Assembly (NCBI GenBank): GCA_963693285.1
Contig: OY848920.1
Location: 2,493,135-2,557,134, forward strand
Reading direction: 5' to 3'
Origin: Xestospongia muta
Lineage: Eukaryota > Porifera > Demospongiae > Haplosclerida > Petrosiidae
DNA length: 64,000 bases
Part shown: in pieces, positions 36,673-48,950 of the stretch
Numbering within the stretch: the stretch's first letter is position 1
How the letters are laid out: each line of letters opens with the position of its first letter
Made by a program: the position numbers and the translations under genes
Notes under the pieces: model-generated
Seen by the model: only the letters and a program-made list of their open reading frames with translations
The model's database searches: none
Told to the model about the DNA's origin: nothing

Positions 36673-39600
36673 CTAATTAATTTTATCATAAACACCAGTA
36701 CTTTTATTAATATCTTCATCTATTGTCTCATAAATGTCAGAAGTTATGAGTGATGATTGTTGTTCCACTGTACTATATGCTACATTCTCTGTTACTTCAA
36801 TTGGTGACTGTTGATCTGGTCTTTTAATTATACCGTAAGCTTCATTTTTTACTGAGAGGAAGTCTTTTATAACCGGATTAGTCTCACCTCTACTGTGTTT
36901 AGTATTGGACACTAGTAGGAATCACAGACAATAGTAGTTATACTATATAGTACATATAGTCTAACCTCTATATACATAGATGACCATAACAATTATGATA
37001 ACAAACGTTACTAATAGTAAGATAATAATACCAATTGTAATACTAGCAATAACCCCAACACTTAATACTAGAAAATAAAAAGAGATACATTATGAACAAC
37101 AATAAGTAGTAACATACCATTATGTCTAATTGTAGGGGTACTTGTTGTAATTGGTGTGCTTGATACTACTGTGGTAATAAACATTTGAATATATAGGAAA
37201 TACTTACTTGATTGGACAATGATCGTTCCAGTTGAAATAGAAACCTTACCTGTACCATACTTGTTTGAAGTTATAATAATAAATATAAAGGATCCTCCAT
37301 TAGGTAAATCAATAATAAGATAGACTGTAGTATTACTGACATAGTTCATAAAAGGAAAGGTTTTAGTTTCAATAACGGAGTTATCAGTTATATTAATGAT
37401 GGTTGCATTAAACTGGAAGGTAGTGTTGTCACCAGCTGAATGAGTATGAACTATAAGAGTAACTTGACCAGGAGATGTGATAGTTGATACAAGCTCAGGT
37501 AATGATGGTCTACCTATCATATAGAACATAAACAGTTATAACATCCTTATACTTAATTAATTGAAAACTGTTTGTTAAGGAAATAAAGTTTACTGTAAAA
37601 AAACTATGGATTTGCCAGTTACTAGACAGGACAGTGTTTGAACTTAGTCAGGTTGAGAGCTTTACGAGTAACTATTGGTCACATGATTGGTAACAAAAAC
37701 AATGTTATTGTTAACTACTACTATTCATATACCATAAATGGTGTTACTACCTTTAATAGATATAATGTTGGAGATGTTTATCATATCTGTACCATTAGCA
37801 TTGATAGCAGTAACACTACAGTAATATCTCTCTCCAGCAAACACTGGACCTATACTAATATTACCCATCAGATTATCATCAAAACATCTTGCCACAATAG
37901 AACATGATAACATATTGGAAAGATAATTTGACCTGTCCTCTCCATCTATAGCACAATAGACATCTATATCATCAATATCTTGACCACCAGTGTGACGAAA
38001 TATCCATGATATATCAATATTACCATTAGATGCTATGACATTTACTGCCTGAAACTTTGGAACTATATTTTATAACATAGATAAATTAATGCCACAATCA
38101 TGAATTGAAAATAGTTACCTCCTCTCATTGTCATGAAGCTTATTGGGAGACTTGGTTGTCCTTCTATTAAGCCAATAGTATCTCCAATGGCAACAGCTAC
38201 CACGGTAACATTATATGTCGTACCAGGGAAAATGCCTCTGATAATTAGTGTAGTATTAGTAGTATTTACAATGACATCAGAGGGAGGAGATGGTACTATG
38301 ACAACATGATAATAACTAACAGTTGGATTACCCAGTTCAGTTGGAGGTGACCATGTTAATCTGACAGTTGTATCGGTGACATTCGTCTCTCTTACATTAA
38401 GAGGAGATCCAGGTATCACTGATAAGAGAGAGTAATTATATAATTAATTATAACAAGTAATTATTATGACAATTGTAATGATATTTTATGCATACCTGCT
38501 ATCATGAGCTGTACTCTCTGACTAAAACCTAGTCCAATACCATTACTAACGGTACATTCATATGTACCATTATCTTTACTGGTAACATTAATTATTGTAA
38601 TCTGTCCATCTACTGATATATTATAATGATCATCAACAGTACTTATAGGTAGAGTATCTGGACCAATCCAAGTTACATTAGGTACAGGATTGCCTTCTAT
38701 ATCAGTAAATGCTATCAAGGTCACTGTACTACCGGATAGTACTAGTTGAGATCTTCCAAATCTTGTAGCAACAGGAGCATCTGTTGACGTACAAACCTTA
38801 TAAATTAGGTACATATTAATAAATGTTTACTTACATAATATATCTAGTAAAAAGCTAGTAGTAGTTGATCCAGCATCTTTACTAACAGTAAGTGTATAGT
38901 TACCAGATTGGTTACGTTGAATACTACCAAGTGTGATAGTGTAATTAGTTAATATACTATTATTGCCATTAGATAATAGTAGTTGACTGCCATGTGTCCA
39001 CTGTGATATAAGTATAGGAGGGAATGGAGTAGGAGCTCCTTGTACAGTTAGATTAACAGTAAAATTACTGTTCTCTACCACTAACAAAGTATTAGTAATA
39101 GTTAATAAAGTTGGAATAACTATGAACAAATAGAAAAAGGTTCCGGTAATATATGCATATTATTTACCTGGAAATCCTAAGTTGAATTCTCTTAAAATTC
39201 CTTGTGGTCCACACTTAAATTGTATGACATCAAATTCACGTGTAAAATTAAGTATAGTAAAGTTTGTCTCATATGTCAAATTAGACGCTAAATTTGGTAT
39301 GACATCTCCAATAGCTGTGACTTTGCCCACTAAGAATGATGGAGATATTAACTCACCATAAGCATTGTAGTTTGTATTAATAAGCAGACTGTCCGTTGGC
39401 CTTTTGACTAACCATCTAGTTTGTATTTGAAAATTATTTTGGATCACTTTACAATATAGAGATACATTGAGTGTCCCTTCTTCAGGAATAAGGTAAACAG
39501 GACCACTTTCAGTATCAGGTATTGTTATGAAGTCAACATGTTGTTGACTCGAAACAAAGCTCCTTACCAGAAAAAAATATAGCAGCACTTTAAAAAACAT
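36673..39600 (-). CDS. Ig/FN3 receptor with ITAM-like tail (receptor 4)
   Basis: Exons 39600-39168, 39119-38835, 38780-38496, 38418-38119, 38062-37751, 37513-37208, 37168-37118, 37067-36966 and 36911-36673 give about 770 aa. The signal peptide (MFFKVLLYFFLV) and first exon are more diverged from the other three receptors, while the Ig, FN3, stalk, transmembrane and tail exons are close to them. Ig2 shows W, then NGTYECTVSNGIG. The tail has YGII, AYSTV, YETI and YDKI, with YETI and YDKI ten residues apart. It is the most upstream gene of the array, and its 5' flank is shared with the duplicated segment near 49280-49550. All junctions are phase 1. Likely an orphan surface receptor for a glycoprotein or self/non-self ligand; that is inference. 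Confidence 0.82.
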
Positions 39601-40186
39601 CTTAATTTCTATCGGCTATTAGTCTATGTAGAGTTGAATCAGAAATAGGTAAGTATTAGGAGAAGTATTGTAAAATCCATTTGAAGGAGTGGCTACATAT
39701 TTGAACTTTATAATCTTTAATAATTTTAGAGGAAAATGGGGCGTGGTATAACTGGGCTATGAAGTGCTTATTGCATAGTAAAAGGGACAAGTAAAACACT
39801 CTGTCGTGTGATATTGTCGTATGAGTTGGTGTTCTATCTATATATTGACTAGTAGAGGCACTGACTCTGGCCTTGTATTGCATATATTTTATGTAATTTA
39901 TTCAACATACTATGTTATCTAAATAAAAAATCTATGTTTATGAAGTTTAAGACATTCATTATGTTTTTATTATAAGAATTTAAGCAATAACTCTGCATGT
40001 AGAATATTTAAGTGGTTTGTTATTTATAATATATGTATTTGCTGTAGTTCTAGATATTCCAGACAAATCAATGGACATTGTTTTCTATTATTAATTGCTA
40101 AAAACATTGACAGAAATACAATGGTGAAATAAGTTTTGTCCATGGTTGCCTACTTTAATTTATGAAATTTAATAGCACACAATACA
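39601..40186. other. 5' flank of receptor 4; duplicated at 49.27-49.79 kb
   Basis: I see no gene. Positions 39620-40190 match 49280-49790 in order (GAGGAAAATGGGGCGTGGTATAACT, CACTCTGTCGTGTGATATTGT, then AAATAAAAAATCTA-GTTTATGAAG). It holds the probable promoter of the receptor at 39600 and the 3' flank of the DNRLRE receptor relic. Confidence 0.5.
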
Positions 40187-41224
40187 TCATATATATTCAT
40201 TAAAATTATCATAAATACCAGTTATTTTATTAATACCTTCATTTTATTGTGTCATAAACTGGAGGAATAATGAGTGATGGTTGCTGTTCCACTGTACTAT
40301 ATGCTACATTCTCTGTTACTTCAATTGATGACTGATGATCTGGTCTTTTAGTGATACCATAGGCTTCATTTTTAACTGAGAAAACACTTTTTATTACTGG
40401 ACTACTCTCACCACTGTTTAGTACTGGACACTTGTAGAATACACATAGTGTTAAAAGGTATAACTCATTACTGAATAATACTGACCTTTATATGTATATA
40501 TATCACCATAATAATTAAGATAGCAATTATAATAAAAAATATATTAATTGTACCAATAGTAATACCAGCAATAGCTCCAACATTTAATGCTAAATATAAG
40601 AGAAGAGATGTGATAACACTTTGAAATCTAGTAATACATTAGTTACCACTAGCTCTATCACTGAAAATGCCTGGTAAAATTGTTGCAGTGGGTGTAGCCA
40701 GTAATGAATGTATTACTGTAGTAGAAGAATTGTTTATGTTTCATGAATTCTAGTTATACATTACTTACCACTAGTTCCATCATTGGAAATACCTGGTAGA
40801 GTTGTTGCAGTGGAAGTAGCCACTAATGAATGTATTACCATAGTAGAAGAATTGTTTATGTCTTGATGGAATCTAATAATACATCACTTACTGTTAGCTC
40901 CATCATTGGAAATGCCCGGTAAAATTGTTGCAGTGGGTGTAGCCAGTAATGAATCTATTACTGTAGTAGAAGAATTGTTTATGTCTTCATGAAATCAAAT
41001 AATACATTACTTACCACTAGTTCCATCTTTGGAAATACCTGGTAGAGTTGTTACAGTAGGTGTACCCAATAATGAATGTATTATTGTAGTGTAACAATTG
41101 TTTATTTCTTCATAAATTCTAGTAATACATTTCTTACTACTAGTTCTATCGCTGGAAATACCTGGTAAAGTTGTTGCAGTGGGTGTAGCCAGTAATGAAT
41201 GTATTACTGTAGTATAAGAATTGT
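40187..41224 (-). pseudogene. Stalk, transmembrane and tail exons of DNRLRE receptor 1
   Basis: Downstream of the DNRLRE exon come five stalk units, a transmembrane exon at about 40590-40487 (NVGAIAGITIG then an Ile-rich helix and a GTCAGT donor), and a tail exon (about 40430-40187) with NEAYGIT, AYSTV and VYDTI. An extra base after VYDTIK gives a TGA where the paralogue at 49795 reads on through YETLNKDINKTTGVYDN. The tail is therefore truncated, and the upstream exon is frameshifted too. Both lesions suggest decay, although the splice sites remain intact. Confidence 0.6.
40643..41224 (-). repeat. Five tandem 122-123-bp stalk-exon units
   Basis: Units start with the TTAC donor complement at 40643, 40765, 40888, 41011 and 41134. 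On the minus strand each encodes about 31 residues of the form NNSxTTVIHSLLATPTATxLPGI and ends in ...(A/T)(G/A)(T/G)TG|GTAAGT or a close variant. A following AAG|ACATAAAC acceptor would join in phase 1 (G + AC). The paralogue at 50247-51032 has a single such unit fused to its DNRLRE exon. The array may supply alternative or repeated Thr/Pro stalk exons. Confidence 0.75.
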
Positions 41225-41914
41225 TTATATTTTCATGTAATCACAAAGAACATTAACATAAAGTTTACAAGTAGTACGTTCTCGGCTGTAGAAACGGATA
41301 TCACGTCCTTTTTCATTTTCATTTGTTGCCCACACTAGGACACCATAGTTAGGCTCTCCTGATTTCCAATTACGAGCTGCCACAGTAATATCAAACTCTA
41401 TATATTGTTCACCTGGATGGTATGTATACAGTTTTACATTATCTTGTATGTCACTTGCAGCATCACTTCCATCCAGAGCTAAAAAGGGACTAGTCCATGC
41501 TCTACCAGATTGACGATTGACACTAGTTGCTTGTGTCTCACTCCACTGTTTCTTGATTTGATGAACTTGAAGTGTTCGCACGATAAATGGCACTTGCTGT
41601 ACAGTCATAAAGCTGGCCTTATGAGAGTACCAGTAATATAAATACATTTTTGCCCACTTGATTTCTTTACAAGTATATGGGAGATCTTGAAATTGTAATA
41701 GCATTCTTTTCTTAGGATAACCTGGATGTTTTGCAACAATTAAAAAATCGTAAAAGTTATAATTAGAAGTTTTGTAAATAAAATCATCTTGAGTACCTTC
41801 AAGTTTATAAATGTAGCCATTACCAGTGCCCACTTGTGCGTTAGTAACACTGGAACATCTTAACAGATACAAGACTACGCTTATAATGAGAGCTTTAAAT
41901 GAGAACACATTCAT
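41225..41914 (-). CDS. DNRLRE-domain protein, frameshifted receptor 1 ectodomain
   Basis: 229 aa: a signal peptide (MNVFSFKALIISVVLYLL), then one DNRLRE domain, a beta-sandwich fold related to a carbohydrate-binding module. Visible family features are GNGYIYKLE, DFLIVAKHPG, RMLLQF, WAKMYLYYW, LQVHQIKKQWSETQATSVNR, YIEFDITVA, WKSGEPNYGVLVWATNE and GRDIRFYSRER. The close paralogue at 51032 reads CDYNEDINNS into a stalk. Here one A is missing and the frame ends CDYMKI-stop. As written it is secreted; the downstream stalk and membrane exons imply its ancestor was a receptor. Confidence 0.78.
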   Translation of the reverse strand: MNVFSFKALIISVVLYLLRCSSVTNAQVGTGNGYIYKLEGTQDDFIYKTSNYNFYDFLIVAKHPGYPKKRMLLQFQDLPYTCKEIKWAKMYLYYWYSHKASFMTVQQVPFIVRTLQVHQIKKQWSETQATSVNRQSGRAWTSPFLALDGSDAASDIQDNVKLYTYHPGEQYIEFDITVAARNWKSGEPNYGVLVWATNENEKGRDIRFYSRERTTCKLYVNVLCDYMKI

Positions 41915-43689
41915 TTTCGTAAGATGCTTTTGTATAAGAGATTGAGAGATTCTCTTTATATAGAGATACTATATCGTGTTTTATAGACTACCGGAACTCT
42001 TCTGATAATTCGGTAATTTGATACATACGCGCTCGCGCTATTTGTGGTTACTAATAGTACTTCCCCTGGGCCCAGACAAGCCTTGGCTAAAAATAATTGT
42101 CTTTCTTTATTTAAATATTAAACTAGACTATTTTTGTAAACTATATAATATTTTAATTTGTCCCACAACTCTAATCCCATACCATTATTGTAATCACAAC
42201 TATATATTTAGTCTTTTAAGATCAGTTAAATTGAATTATGATAAGTATGTGTTGAAATTAAATAATCATTTTATATAGTATGAATTCTATTCCAATAACA
42301 CGTTTGAAGTATCAAGTTTAAGAAATATTAAAAACCATTGGATGTTCTTAATCAAAACTCTTTCTTTAGACATATCTAAACATATCCCTTTTTGTAGTAT
42401 ATTCTCCTCAATTAATTTTGTGCATTCCATTATCTGCTTGGCAAAAAGTGTGCATTCAACAAAGATAATACACTTGTATACTGTATGCTATGATTTTTTT
42501 TATCACATCCATGCAAAACAGGAATAATCGATTTTAGTGTTATTATGGGTATAATCAAAAAATTCTTCATTAATACCTGTACATCAGAACACAGACATAT
42601 TTTTTTGGTTACACAATGTGTATTACCAATAAGTAATATTTAAATAAACTTGCTGTAACCGACCAATGTGGTATGATTAAGTTAACATTGATTCCTCCTT
42701 AATTGTTTATGCAGTGTATTAACTTGTCTGATCCAGATTATGAAATCCTAAATCGTTTTATTAGCATAGATATCGTTAAAAATGTTTAACCAGCTTATAA
42801 TTCAACAATTCATTTAGTAGAATTTGTTTGTCAATACTCATAATTACAGAGTAACATTTTTGTATTGCTTAAAAAAGTAAATGCATGTAAGTATCTAGAT
42901 CAGTTAATGGATGTCAAACATTTTGATCTATACAAACTCATCATTCTAGTTGATGTTTATTAATGATATACAAACACTCTGATAATATGACAGGTGTCCA
43001 ATATTTCTGTATTATTACTATTATTTTGATCTATACAAACGTCATCATTCTAATTGCTGATCATTAATAATATACAAACATTCTTGATAATCTGACAGAT
43101 GTTTAATATTTTAGTACAATTAATATCATTTGATCTATGCAAACGTCATCATCTAATTGCTGATCATTAATAAGATACAAGAGACCAACCAAAAATTATC
43201 ACATCAATATATAATTTTACGTATATTTGCCACTAGAATATGGTATCCAGTGGACAATGAGATATACAGCATTCAAGGAAATCGTGCATGCATGCATAGC
43301 TACATATACATGTACATTAATTTGTAAAATGCTTACATGTAGAATAATACTTACGGATATATGAGGTGTGTTAAAGAATCTAGTAATTGCGACCACAAAA
43401 TGTAGATAATTATATTTAGATATAAGCAGTAATATAGTATTACCTGGTATACTTCACATTTCATGCAGTTGAAACTAAAATCATGTTTCAAGTTAAATTA
43501 ATGCACAGACTTTGATGGAAATGATAAAGTATCTCGAAAAGCTTCGTTGCATTTTTTCGTAAATTGAATTTCCCGAAATATCAAATTAAAAGGCCTAGAG
43601 ACGTACAAACGATCCACTGCATCTCTTAGGATCATTTTAATACTAATATCTAACTTTCTGGAATAATTAAACGCGAAAATGAACACTCT
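41915..43689. other. Spacer between divergent DNRLRE copies
   Basis: I see no gene. It is paralogous to 51033-53100 over most of its length, including the 104-bp repeat array near 42920-43190. The divergent promoters of the gene at 41914 and the plus-strand copy at 43690 should lie here. Confidence 0.45.
42920..43190. repeat. 104-bp tandem repeat, about 2.6 units
   Basis: Units contain TTTGATCTATACAAACGTCA, TGATCATTAATAATATACAA and a CTGACAGGTGTCCAATATTT-like segment. They correspond to the longer array at 52020-52640. Confidence 0.75.
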
Positions 43690-43946
43690 CATTCGGAGCT
43701 TTCTTTATAAGTGTAGTTATGTTTCTTCTAATCTGTTCCAGTTTTAGTAGCGCGCAAATGGACATTGGTAATGGCTACATTTATAAAGTTGAAGCAACTC
43801 AAAATGTTTTGATTTATGACAGTTTAAATTAAAACTTTACAATTTTAAATTGTTGCAAAGCATTCAGGTTATCCCAAGAAAAGAATGGTCTCGCAATTTC
43901 AAAATCTCATGCCTAATTATAAACAGATCAAATGAACAAAGATATA

Positions 43947-43988
<42 letters not shown>

Positions 43989-44290
43989 GTTCCTTACAAG
44001 ACCACCTTTAAAACAATACAATAAGATATATTAATTGTATTTAATTTCATGAAATAACATTAGAGTGAGATACAAGCAACTACCATCAATCATTTATCTG
44101 CTGTAATATTGACAATAGTCCCTCCTTACCTCTAAATAGAAGTGATGCGACTGGTACTGCACAAGATAATCTGCTTCTATTTACTAATCAAGTAATAAAT
44201 TTGATAAAGATGGGCGTGACATCCGTTTTACTAGCCGGAAGCGTATTACAGATAACTTTATGTTGTGCCCTCTATAACTACTATTGCTTT
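43690..44290 (+). pseudogene. Decayed plus-strand DNRLRE copy
   Basis: A plus-strand translation in pieces gives a signal peptide-like start (IISVVMFL..CSS), DIGNGYIYKVEATQNVLIYD, a stop, then IVAKHSGYPKKRMVSQFQNLMP and YKQIK, then a stop and a (TA)n insertion at 43941-43983. Later pieces include NLIKMGVTSVLLAGS-like remains where GRDIRFYSRER should be. It is a disabled DNRLRE gene that was oriented opposite to all the intact copies. The same relic lies at 53098-53730. Confidence 0.75.
43941..43983. repeat. (TA)n microsatellite inside the DNRLRE relic
   Basis: A continuous TA run follows the stop codon of the relic. The paralogue at 53341-53365 has only a short ATGTATATATTATT there, so the run expanded after duplication. 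Confidence 0.9.
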
Positions 44291-45601
44291 AATTAAACAT
44301 TTTCTCTGTATTCATGAGTGTTATTATAGCTGCTCTTATTTGGATCAGTCATTTTTTAAGATAAAACAATAACTGAATTAAGAACCACAAGTGATTATTT
44401 ATATATATATAACAGAAATATTAGTTTTTTGATAAACCAACATTTTCATACACACATACATGTATTTCAATCTTAATAAAGAAACAATAGAGTAACAAAC
44501 AATAGTATCTTCTGTCAATGGATGTAACATGGACTACTTCCATCTTAAATCTGATTGGAAGTGATGCTGCAAGTTACATGCTATAATTTAACAGATTTAT
44601 ATATCGTCAAGACAGACAATATAATCAGTTTAATATCTAAACCTGTTAGTACTCAGTTAGTATAACAATATATATTCCAGATATCTATGCATATAATATC
44701 TCACTATATAAGAGAAGCTCAATAAAATTAATTGTCCCTATTCATTAATATCAAAGTGGATACATCAAGGTCAACCACTCAGATGCTGTTTTTAAAAATT
44801 AAAATAGGTTTAATTTAATATTAGGCATAGTATTTACATTATCAACAATTAAGAACTATGTCTTACATAGTATAATATCATAAAAGTCAGATTAATTAAT
44901 TATATTTGTATGAAATTGATAGGTTTTAATGTTATGATAACATTTGTTTGTGTCTTACATGATCTAATAAGGTAGGGATATTTAGTCTGTATATGTCACT
45001 GATAATTGGAAAGAAGTCAACTGTTTATATATACTTATGTAATTGAAGTGTTAATTTTTTGGGATTCTAATGCCATTTTATAATTTAGCTTATTCATATA
45101 TTATACATTATATATACTTGTATTACATATATAATGTCAACTTTGACCTTTTATTATACTTCCATGACATTAAACAACATTTCTGTATTAATAATTAGTG
45201 GCCAGACTATGAGACAACACAGACTATAAATCTCTTCTTTATAAAACATCTTATATGATAATTATAATTAATACTTAATTCTGTTAATATCTTTATGAGA
45301 AGAGTTATTGAGGGCATATACATGTACATGTACATATGTGCTTCAATATACATTGTACATATACATGTAATATATTTGATCTGCTTTATGTATTGTAGCA
45401 TGTCTTATCGATCAGTTGATATATAATTATATTGTGATATTGAATATTTTCAAAACAATATTGCCTGAACAAAATAACTAAAAAAGGTACATTGAATATT
45501 GTGGGAAAAAAAACTGCAAAATATCACTAATATTACACAAGGGCATTAAACAGTAATACAGTATTGAGTATGAATGACTGTTTTTTTGTTTTATGGCCCT
45601 A
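44291..45601. other. Spacer downstream of secreted DNRLRE gene 1
   Basis: No gene is seen. It contains scattered copies of the locus-specific repeat (ATAGGTTTTAATGTTATGATAA; GTGTTAATTTTTTGGGATTCTAATG) and matches 53730-54610 in part. Confidence 0.45.
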
Positions 45602-46279
45602 TTAATTACAAAGGACATTAACAAAAGGTTTATCAGTGTTGCGTTCTCGGCTGAATAAACGGACATCACGTCCATTTTGATTCTCATTAGTAGCCCATAT
45701 CAGCACACCGTAATTATTTTCTCCCGATTTCCATTGTTGATATGCCTCGGTAATATCAAACTCTATATATTGTTCATTTGGACGGCCTGTATAAATTTTC
45801 GCAGTATCTTGAATGCGACTTTCAGCATCAGTTCCATCTAAAGCTAAGAAAGGACTACTCCATTGGTCATTAGATCTACGATTAACACTAGTTGCTTCTG
45901 TTTCACTCCACTCTTTCTTGATTCGATGAACTTGAAGTGTTCGTACAATAAATGGAGCTTCTTGTACTGTCATAGTAGTGGGCTTATAAGAGAACCAGTA
46001 ACCTACATACATTTTTGCCCACTGGATCTGGCTACATGTAGTTGGGAGATCTTCAAATTTTATTAGTATTCTGTTCTTGGAAGAACCAGTGTGTTTTGCG
46101 ACAATTAAAAAATCGTCATTATTATGATTTAAACTGTCATGAATAAAAACATCTTGAGTAGCTTCAAGTTTATAAAGGTAGCCATTACCAGTGTCTATTG
46201 GATTGTTAGTAGCACTGGAAAAGCTTACCAGAAACATGGCCACAATTGTAGTCAGAGCTACAAATGAGAATGTATTCAT
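45602..46279 (-). CDS. Secreted DNRLRE-domain protein 1
   Basis: A single-exon protein of about 225 aa: signal peptide (MNTFSFVALTTIVAMFLVSF), then one DNRLRE domain with GNGYLYKLEATQDVFIHDS, DDFLIVAKHTG, RILIKFEDLP, LQVHRIKKEWSETEATSVNR, YIEFDITEAYQQWKSGENNY, GVLIWATNEN and GRDVRLFSRER, ending VNVLCN. No transmembrane segment follows. I chose the internal ATG at 46279 because it starts a clean signal peptide like that of the receptor at 51032. An in-frame ATG at 46357 would add 26 residues and bury the signal. Probably an extracellular sugar- or matrix-binding protein, by family analogy. Confidence 0.82.
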   Translation of the reverse strand: MNTFSFVALTTIVAMFLVSFSSATNNPIDTGNGYLYKLEATQDVFIHDSLNHNNDDFLIVAKHTGSSKNRILIKFEDLPTTCSQIQWAKMYVGYWFSYKPTTMTVQEAPFIVRTLQVHRIKKEWSETEATSVNRRSNDQWSSPFLALDGTDAESRIQDTAKIYTGRPNEQYIEFDITEAYQQWKSGENNYGVLIWATNENQNGRDVRLFSRERNTDKPFVNVLCN

Positions 46280-46357
46280 TTTCTTGTCTACAACTTTCCA
46301 AAAACTTGAATGTAAATGAGATTTAGTAAAAGAAGAGTCGTATACTGAATCTTTCAT

Positions 46358-46887
46358 ATGTTATTTGTCCCCTTAAATAGACTGTCTGATCGCAACTAGA
46401 ACAACAGAACCCAATTAACTTTAAATTTCAATTACATTAGTATATACAGTTATGGCTCTCCGAAGACATACAGACTATGTTTACTCTATTGGCTCATACA
46501 AGGCATATACAAGTCTTATTATAACTTATCGACTTCAAAGTAATTTAATATTAATTACTCTGACTTTTTTCAATGTACATTGTGTAATGTTCGTTATAAT
46601 TTGTAATTGTTCTACTATCTCTTAATATCCATTGTGACATGTATATATCAACTTGGTTAAGGTAGACAATAATAGATCAAGCAGATCAAATATAATCGAA
46701 TATATTAATACTATTAACATGAGGGGTACATACAGTACTTATAATTGTAGTATTGACATATGTAACTTATCAATAAATAGACATAACTATAGGGAAACAT
46801 TACATCCATTATATTAATATATTCATCTTTTAATATAAATGCCTATTTGTCTCTTGTTGGTCTAAATCTGTTAATATACAGTTAGTA

Positions 46888-46929
<42 letters not shown>

Positions 46930-48950
46930 CAGTGTATATAATATTAGACTATAGGAAAAGCTTCAAGTAGAGTCTATACTATAATGTCACAATAATGTAT
47001 CAGGGTCAACCTCTCATATGCCATCATTTTTAAATATACTAAACATAAATTAGTAATAGAAATTAATATTTACTCAATTTACAAACATCGACTAACTCCT
47101 GCATAGTATGATGTTATAGTTGACAGGAAGTCTTAGTATGATATCATAAAAGTCGGACTAATTAATTATATTTGTGTGAAATTGATAGGTTTTAATGTTA
47201 TGATAACATTAGAATTTGTACTCGATAAGATTTGAATATGCCTTATAGGAAATAGTATAATAATGATAGTCTATATATGTCATTGATAATTAGATAGAAG
47301 TCAACTGTTTATATATACTAATGTATTTGAAGTTTTAAGTTTATTGGGTTCTAATGTCTAAGTTATGTCATACATTCTTTCTATCTTGGCTTCTTTTATA
47401 CATTATTACATACTTGTATTATACATAAAATGTCAGCTTTGACCTTTAACTATGCTTTCATGACATAGGATAGCATTTCTATATTAATAGCTAGTGGCCT
47501 TTTAAAGTGACTAAGACATAACCTGTAATCTTCTTTTTATCAAACATCTTCTAATTTGATCATTGTAATTGATCCTTAATTTTGTTACTATTTTCATGTG
47601 AGGTGAATATGTTGACATATACCTGTACATGTTCCATATATGCTTCAACAATGCATTATATATGTATAGGTAATTTAATTGATATACTTGACATATGATA
47701 GTGAATCTTAGACAAGTTGATATGTACATGTGATATTGAATTTGAAATGAAAAAAAGAATTGCAAAATATAACATAACACAAGGTACATTGAAGAAAGTC
47801 AGACTAATTAATATCATATTTGTTTGAAGTTGATAGGGACAGTTTGATATCTAGTACAGTCCCTACTTGTTAACATCACAGTAAATGTATCATAGTCAAC
47901 CACTCAGATGACACATTTGATTTACTAAGTTTAATTTAGTATTAGAATAATAAATACATTATCAACAAACAGGAACTATTACATATTGTAGGATATCATA
48001 ATTAACGAAAAGTCAGACTAATCAATAATATATTTGGATAAAATTGATTGATTTAAAGGTTATGATAAGACTTGTATATACCATCTATGAAATAATATAA
48101 TAAATATAGTCTGTATATGTCTGATAATTTAAAGAGGGTCAACTGTTTATATATACTAATATAATTTGAAGTTTTGAGTTTATTGGGTTCTAATGTTTAA
48201 GTTATGTCATATCTTCTTAAATTATACAAGGCTTAATTTAGTATTAGAAATAAATATATTATCACAATTAACAAACATGGACAATATTTGTGTGAGATTG
48301 ATAGGTTTTAATGTTATGATAAGACTTGTATGTCTTATATGAGCTAGTAGAGTAAACATAGTCTTTTTTATGTTTTCTTGTACCATATGTGCTTCAATAG
48401 TCCATTATACATGTACAGACAATCTATTTGATCTGCTTAATATATTGTAGTCTATATTTGACAAGTTGATACGCACATGTAATTTTTGAATTTTGAGAGG
48501 AAAAAAGAACAATAGCAAAATAAACATAAATAACTTTACAAAATTACATTGAATAAAGACAGACTACATAATATTATATATTTATTTAGAATTAATAGGA
48601 ATAGTCGATATAATAGTTGACAGAAAGTCAGAAAAATTATACTATATTTGCTTGAATTTGTCATTTATGATCTAGTAGAGTTGGCATACACTGTCACTGA
48701 TATTTGGAAGGAAGTCAATTGTTTGTATATACTAGTACTAGTGTAGTTGAAGTTTTAAGTTTATTGGGTTCTAGTGTCTAAGTTATGTCATGCATTCTTT
48801 CTATTTTCGCTTCTTTTATATGTTATACATTATACATATTGTATTATGCATATATAATCTTTATCAAGATAATTCTCATTTGACCATTATAATTAATACT
48901 TTATTATGTTAATATCATTTTGTGAGGGGATTGAAGACATATACATGTAC
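46358..48950. other. Repeat-rich spacer (paralogous to 55.4-57.4 and 59.9-61.9 kb)
   Basis: No gene is seen. The segment 46380-48480 matches 55390-57420 and 59870-61950 in order, starting in the common 5' flank of the three secreted DNRLRE genes (CTTAAATAGACTGT, AGAACAACAGAA). It contains a (TA)n run at 46891-46924 and internal repeats of a unit marked by GTTTTAAGTTTATTGGGTTC and AAATTGATAGGTTTTAATGT. Confidence 0.6.
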
